64,000 nucleotides of DNA from Microbacterium mitrae. GTDB taxonomy: Bacteria; Actinomycetota; Actinomycetes; Actinomycetales; Microbacteriaceae. Of the stretch, positions 59,510-64,000 are shown in pieces. Numbering within the stretch: the stretch's first letter is position 1; each line of letters starts with the position of its first letter. The notes below the pieces were generated by a model, which saw only the letters and a list, made by a program, of their open reading frames with translations, was not told the origin of the DNA and ran no database searches. A program made the position numbers and the translations under genes. The DNA lies in assembly GCF_008017445.1 (NCBI RefSeq), contig NZ_VRSW01000003.1, positions 108,279 to 172,278 on the forward strand. Direction: 5' to 3'.

Positions 59510-60228
59510 CGATCATCGGCGAGCACGAAGACGAGTTGTTTGAGGACGAAACACTCGAAGAGAGTCTTGAGGACGAAACACTCGAAGAGAGCATAGACAC
59601 TGTGCCCATCGACGACGACGCGGTGACCTATTTCGAAGGCGACGACGGAGGACTGGATCTCGCTGAGAGGCGCGCTCTTGTCGTGTTGTTGAAACATCGA
59701 TTCGTCACCGTGGAGACGTCAAACGGTGTATGGGACACGATCGTGAAGTCGCGCAAGATCATAAACTCGCGACTCAACGATCTCTTCCTTGAGCTGGTGA
59801 TCGACGTCGACCGTGAAGTCGCGTTCAAGCGCCAGGTGTCGCCGCGTGCGATGGGTCTCGACTTTCCCACGCTGTTGTTCGCACACGCTTGGCAACGCGA
59901 AGAGACCGCATTGCTGGTGTTCCTCCGCCTGAAGTTCCGAGAAGCCGAAGGCCGAGGCGAGAAATACGGACGTGTGAGCCGGGAAGCGATGTACGACTTC
60001 CTCAAGGACAACCGAGCCGCCACTGCGACAGATGAAGTGCGCGACGGCTCACGAGCCAAGCGTGCCGTTGACGCGCTGAAGACCGCCCAGTTGCTGAAGG
60101 AAGTGGACACGGACGAGTTTCGTATCTCACCGGCGATCGCCGTGCTTCTTCCGGCATCAACGCTGATGAATTTGCTGTCCTGGCTAACTGACCAGGTCAT
60201 CGGGGCGACCGAGGAGGACACATTATGA
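59506..60228 (+). CDS. jetB: Wadjet defence protein JetB (DUF4194)
   Basis: A 240-residue MukE-like subunit (DUF4194) that joins JetA and JetC. The conserved block starts LDLAERRALVVLLKHRFVT and includes WDTIVKSRKIINSRLNDLFLELVIDVDREVAFKRQV and LKTAQLLKEVDTDEFRISPAI. The N-terminal 40 residues are acidic and contain a 9-residue tandem repeat (EDETLEESL twice), from a 27-nt duplication at 59542. The GTG start overlaps the jetA stop. Confidence 0.9.
   Translation: MTIIGEHEDELFEDETLEESLEDETLEESIDTVPIDDDAVTYFEGDDGGLDLAERRALVVLLKHRFVTVETSNGVWDTIVKSRKIINSRLNDLFLELVIDVDREVAFKRQVSPRAMGLDFPTLLFAHAWQREETALLVFLRLKFREAEGRGEKYGRVSREAMYDFLKDNRAATATDEVRDGSRAKRAVDALKTAQLLKEVDTDEFRISPAIAVLLPASTLMNLLSWLTDQVIGATEEDTL
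59542..59591 (+). repeat. 27-nt tandem repeat inside jetB
   Basis: GAGGACGAAACACTCGAAGA and the next 3 nt occur at 59542 and again at 59569 without change, encoding EDETLEES twice. The perfect identity suggests a recent slippage event. Confidence 0.85.
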
Positions 60229-63200
60229 CTCTTTTGCAAGGGGATGAAGGGTTCGTCGACGCGGCTGAGAGTCAATGGCGTGCCGAAAAGCTCCAGGTGT
60301 TCAACTGGGGCGGCTTCCATGGTCACGCCGTGCTCGATCTCGCAGAAGAAGTCACCGTCGTGAGCGGCATGTCCGGTGCGGGAAAGAGCACGCTGCTCGA
60401 TGCCTACACTGCACTAATGATGCCGCCTACCGTGGCGTTCAACGGTGCGTCCAATGACTCCGGAGCTGGGCGTGCTCGCTCCGCCGAACAGCGCAACGTG
60501 TTGAGCTATCTGCGAGGGAAGATCGACGACACGCTCGAAGAAGGCGAGGTCATTGACGACGTGCTCCGCGGCCGTGACGCGCCTGTTTGGGGCGCTGTGG
60601 CGATGACCTTCATCAAAGAAGCGGGCCAGCGTTTCACTGCTGTGCGGGCCTATTATGCCGCCGCCCGACTGGTGAAGTCGTCCGAGGTGACCACACGAAA
60701 CATGACAATCCACGCCACATTCGACGTACGGGAATTGCAGGAGTTTGCACGCATCGGGGAGTCCAACTTCCCGGCACGAAACCTGAAGGCGAAGTGGCCG
60801 GGGCTCAGCACCCACGAAACGAACGATTCGTTCTCGCAGACGTTGTTCACAAAGCTCGGTATTGGACTGAACGGTGACGGCGCGAAAGCATTGCGATTGC
60901 TCGCACGAATCCAGGCGAGCGCCGACATCCCGACGGTAGACAAGCTCTATAAGGAACTCGTAATTGAAGAGCCTGACACGTACGTCAAGGCAGACAAGGC
61001 GATCAACCACTTCGACCAACTCGATGACGTATACCAGGAGATGATCACGGCTCAACAGCGAGCCGATCTGCTGGAGCCGATCACGGAGGCACACGCGGCG
61101 CTCGTCGAGGCTCAAGAGGCGATCGTCAACGGCGACGAGCTGGGTGACGTGCGTAGCGATCACACTTCTGCGGGCCTCTGGCGGCTCCGCAAGCACAGCA
61201 CACTCTTGCGTGAAGCGGTGGCTACGAACCGTACGGAAGCACAGCAGGAGCGCACGAACGTCGCGGAGCTGACCCTCTTCGAGCAATCGACGAGGTCGTT
61301 GCTCGAAGCGACGAAAAAGGAACACCGGGAAGCCGGCGGCGACCTTCTATCAGAGCTGGCCCTCCAAATCGATCAGATAAGCGCAACCATCGCTCGGCGA
61401 GAAGACGTGCGTCGACGATTCATCACCGCAACTCAAAGTCTGGGGCTCCCACTGGCGACGCGCGACGAGTTCGACGCGGCGAGAGACGCGGCGGCGGAGT
61501 TCGGGGCCGAGTACGTCAGTGCGAGCACCGAGTTAGGCGGGCGCCGCGATGCGATGCTTCGAGACTCCTATCCGATGCACGAGCGAGCGAAAGAGATTCG
61601 TCAGGAACTTACCTCGCTCAAGACACGTACCGGTCGAATCGACGAGCACTTCCACGAGATGCGTCTCGCGGCAGCACAGGCATCGGGGCTTCCGATTTCC
61701 GATCTGCCGTTCGTCGCGGAGCTGATCGATGTGCTCCCCGAGGAGGCCGATTGGCGGGTCGCGATCGAGACGGCACTCCACTCGAGCGCACGCACGATGC
61801 TGGTGCCGATGGAGTATCTGGCTGAGTTCTCCCGCGCGATCGATCCGATCGAGCTGCGGGGGCGCCTTACGTTCCAAGGTGTACGTCGTAATGTGCCAGC
61901 ACGTTCCGCGGCTCGGGACCCTCGGCGCGTGGCAGGCAAACTGCAGTTCAAGGAGTCACCGTATAGAGGCTGGGTGCTGGATCACGTCGCAGACGGATCA
62001 CGCAACGCCTTGTGTGTGGATTCCCCGGACGACCTTGGTGGCGACGATCTTCGCATCACGTCGGCCGGTCAGACGAGGCGCGGAGCGCGTGGCGCGCACG
62101 GTCGTCAGTCACAACGTAACGTCATCGGCTTCGACAACGTTGATCTTCGCGGGGAACTGGCAGCGGAGCTCGCTTCGACTGAGGTGGCTTTGGTGCGACT
62201 GAATGAAAGCAGCGCCGGAATCGCACGCGAACTCCAGGAACTGGAAGCGAAGCGGTCGGCATTTCAGCGCGTACTGGAGACGAACTGGTCGGAGATTGAC
62301 CTAGCGGGCGTCACCGCGGAGCAGGCTGAGCTGGAGAAGCGTCGCAACGACATCCGTGACAACAATGACGTCTTGGCGGCACTTGATCAGCAGATCATTG
62401 ATCTGGAAACGAATCTGGACGAGACACAACGTCAGCGGCATGCAAGCGCTGAATCGGTGACGCGACTGGACTTGAGACATGCGGAACTCGTCGACATCGA
62501 AGACCGGATAAACCCGGCTCTCACCTTTGCTGATTCTGATGACACGATCGTGTTGCGCGACGACTTGGTGGCAGGCCTTGACCGTATCTGGGACTCGCTC
62601 GTCGTTGGCGATCCTGTGACACCTGCCACGTTTGATCGCTATGCGTTGCGTATCGCGGATGTACTTAAAGAGCGAGTGGCTCAGGCGCAAACCGAGGTAG
62701 CTCGGATGACTCAGCACATCGAAGGCATTTTCCGCCGGTATCTGGCGCAATGGCCGGAGCCGAACCTGATGGCGACCGTCGACTTCTACGATGACTTTGC
62801 GGCGATTCTCGCATCGATCGTGGAGTCAGGTTTGCGTGAGCGTCGCGACGAGTGGCGCCGTCGTTTGTTGCAATGGAGCGGTGAGCACCTGCAGCAGCTG
62901 GCGACTTCGTTGACGACTGCGGTGGAGGACATCGAGAACCGCCTCTATCCGATTAACCAGATTCTTCGCGATTTGCCGTTCGGCGCGACAGATGACCGGC
63001 TGCAGATCGATCTTCGCAAGCTTTCGTCAGAGGCCGTGACAAGGTTCCGCAAGGAACTGACAGCGCATGCACGAATTGCGACGACCGGGCTGGACGAAGA
63101 AGCATTGGAGAAGCGGTTCAAAGACCTGCAACGATTCATGGCGCAGATCAGGCGGAAGGATGACTTACGTCTTCCCCGCAACCTCATGGATCGTGCAGAC

Positions 63201-63623
63201 CGTGATCGACTGCTTGATGTACGTCGTCATGTTGAAATCACTGCGCAACGTGTGGATGGGGACGGTGAGGTGCTGAGCGTGTACAGCACGTTGCGTGGCA
63301 AGAGCGGCGGCGAGATGCAGGAGCTGATCGCTTTCATCGTCGGAAGCGCTCTGCGGTTTCAGCTCGGCGACCAGGAGCGTTCGCGACCAACGTTCGCACC
63401 CGTGTTCCTCGACGAGGGTTTCATCAAGGCTGATGGCCAGTTCACGGGTCGAGCGGTTCAGGCGTGGCGCAAGCTCGGCTTCCAGTTGATTGTGGGTGCC
63501 CCGATCGACAAAGCTCCGGCGCTGGAGGCTCACGCCGAGTTGGTGGTGATGGTTACGAAAAACCTGACCACGCACCGCTCCTACATCGCCGATATTCGCC
63601 GACATGACGACGTGACACCATGA
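60225..63623 (+). CDS. jetC: Wadjet defence protein JetC (SMC/MukB-like ATPase)
   Basis: A 1132-residue SMC-type ATPase, the motor of Wadjet, which extrudes DNA loops to measure circle size. Walker A is GMSGAGKST (about 48-56). Long charged coiled-coil stretches flank a central hinge-like region (about 480-640; ISDLPFVAELIDVLPEEADW). The ABC signature lies in GKSGGEMQELIAF near 1025, and Walker B in FAPVFLDEGF near 1060. The ATG overlaps jetB and the stop overlaps jetD. It holds only one GGTTCC, at 63043, unlike the host genes. Confidence 0.93.
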   Translation: MTLLQGDEGFVDAAESQWRAEKLQVFNWGGFHGHAVLDLAEEVTVVSGMSGAGKSTLLDAYTALMMPPTVAFNGASNDSGAGRARSAEQRNVLSYLRGKIDDTLEEGEVIDDVLRGRDAPVWGAVAMTFIKEAGQRFTAVRAYYAAARLVKSSEVTTRNMTIHATFDVRELQEFARIGESNFPARNLKAKWPGLSTHETNDSFSQTLFTKLGIGLNGDGAKALRLLARIQASADIPTVDKLYKELVIEEPDTYVKADKAINHFDQLDDVYQEMITAQQRADLLEPITEAHAALVEAQEAIVNGDELGDVRSDHTSAGLWRLRKHSTLLREAVATNRTEAQQERTNVAELTLFEQSTRSLLEATKKEHREAGGDLLSELALQIDQISATIARREDVRRRFITATQSLGLPLATRDEFDAARDAAAEFGAEYVSASTELGGRRDAMLRDSYPMHERAKEIRQELTSLKTRTGRIDEHFHEMRLAAAQASGLPISDLPFVAELIDVLPEEADWRVAIETALHSSARTMLVPMEYLAEFSRAIDPIELRGRLTFQGVRRNVPARSAARDPRRVAGKLQFKESPYRGWVLDHVADGSRNALCVDSPDDLGGDDLRITSAGQTRRGARGAHGRQSQRNVIGFDNVDLRGELAAELASTEVALVRLNESSAGIARELQELEAKRSAFQRVLETNWSEIDLAGVTAEQAELEKRRNDIRDNNDVLAALDQQIIDLETNLDETQRQRHASAESVTRLDLRHAELVDIEDRINPALTFADSDDTIVLRDDLVAGLDRIWDSLVVGDPVTPATFDRYALRIADVLKERVAQAQTEVARMTQHIEGIFRRYLAQWPEPNLMATVDFYDDFAAILASIVESGLRERRDEWRRRLLQWSGEHLQQLATSLTTAVEDIENRLYPINQILRDLPFGATDDRLQIDLRKLSSEAVTRFRKELTAHARIATTGLDEEALEKRFKDLQRFMAQIRRKDDLRLPRNLMDRADRDRLLDVRRHVEITAQRVDGDGEVLSVYSTLRGKSGGEMQELIAFIVGSALRFQLGDQERSRPTFAPVFLDEGFIKADGQFTGRAVQAWRKLGFQLIVGAPIDKAPALEAHAELVVMVTKNLTTHRSYIADIRRHDDVTP

Positions 63624-64000
63624 AGTCGTCAGCCGAGTTCGAGCGCGATGTGACACGACGTCTCGAACGATCGTGGGCGGAGGAGCTCGTGGGGCCGACG
63701 GGGGATTGGCCGCGGAAGTTCCCACTCGGGTTGGAGTCGGCGGACGTGCTCGGCGCGGACTTCGGGAGCTTCGTCGGCCAGATTGATGCGTGGCGACGCT
63801 ATGCCCGTGAGCGAGGGTTGACGCTTCATGAGACCGGCAGGCGGGTGGGCGCGGTGACGCATCGTATTCCGTCGCACGTAACGGTGGAGGACCCGGGTGA
63901 GGCGGCGGCACTTGTCGGCTCTGGCTGGCCGGAGCGGTTGGCGCGAGGCGCCGTGCGTGTTCGGGAGGTGGGGGCGAGGTTCCCCGCGTTTAACGGGGTC
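63620..64000 (+). CDS. jetD: Wadjet nuclease subunit JetD, N-terminal part
   Basis: The first 127 residues are seen; the gene runs off the window. It starts MKSSAEFERDVTRRLERSWA and continues with WPRKFPLGLESADVLGADFG, IDAWRRYARERGLTLHETG and RIPSHVTVEDPGEAAALVGSGWP, the DUF3322 N-terminal domain of JetD. The catalytic Toprim/topoisomerase-VI-like part that cuts the plasmid (DUF2220) would lie beyond the edge. The ATG overlaps the jetC stop (ATGA). Confidence 0.88.
   Translation, partial: MKSSAEFERDVTRRLERSWAEELVGPTGDWPRKFPLGLESADVLGADFGSFVGQIDAWRRYARERGLTLHETGRRVGAVTHRIPSHVTVEDPGEAAALVGSGWPERLARGAVRVREVGARFPAFNGV

Overview
The window is high-GC bacterial DNA, dense in genes on both strands, with frequent GTG starts. 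It also carries gene families typical of Actinomycetota: a YtxH / Holin-X / DUF3618 trio, a CopC-PCuAC-DyP copper and heme cluster, a dimeric GlyS and DtxR-type MntR. Many genes have a TAnnnT -10 box exactly 6 nt before the start codon (leaderless transcription). My best inference is a Microbacteriaceae-like actinobacterium; this was not tested by any search. No rRNA, tRNA, CRISPR array or prophage was recognised.

Layout. 0.1-9 kb: a NarL/DesK two-component pair, xthA, a PEBP protein with a duplicated 3' end, pyrE, YdeI, an SDR, a nucleoside hydrolase and mntR. 9-17 kb: a repeat-rich gap, a very Met/Cys-rich putative copper-storage protein, a SpoU methyltransferase, MATE, an M13 peptidase and a beta-lactamase-fold protein lacking SxxK. 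17-19.5 kb: a LacI regulator divergent from a GH35 beta-galactosidase whose 3' end runs into repeats. 20-26 kb: glyS, then membrane protein, CopC, PCuAC and DyP peroxidase. 26-33 kb: a lower-GC BaiN-type flavoprotein, M18 aminopeptidase, NCS1 permease with isochorismatase-fold hydrolase, DUF1801 and HhH glycosylase. 33.5-41 kb: a four-gene FtsX-type ABC exporter operon. 41-45 kb: a protoporphyrinogen-oxidase-like enzyme, the YtxH/Holin-X/DUF3618 trio, HemD and a CofC-like protein. 45.7-49.3 kb: an ABC-2 transporter whose ATPase carries a tail of about 620 residues that is acidic and low in complexity. 49-58 kb: an acyl-CoA hydrolase, a J-domain/NERD-like fusion, GntR, nucleosidase, CaiB, CspA, a T5orf172 protein and a multi-pass membrane protein.

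58.0-64.0 kb: a type I Wadjet operon, jetA-jetB-jetC-jetD, with every junction overlapping. jetD is cut by the window edge. Wadjet is a known SMC-type anti-plasmid defence system. This copy stands out because the hexamer GGAACC/GGTTCC, which saturates the rest of the window, is nearly absent from it. That suggests later acquisition.

The intergenic DNA is unusual. It holds two palindromic element families (about 90 bp, 2 copies; about 83 bp, 3 copies), several local tandem duplications, some of which copy gene 3' ends, and a very high density of GGAACC/GGTTCC that extends into coding sequence.
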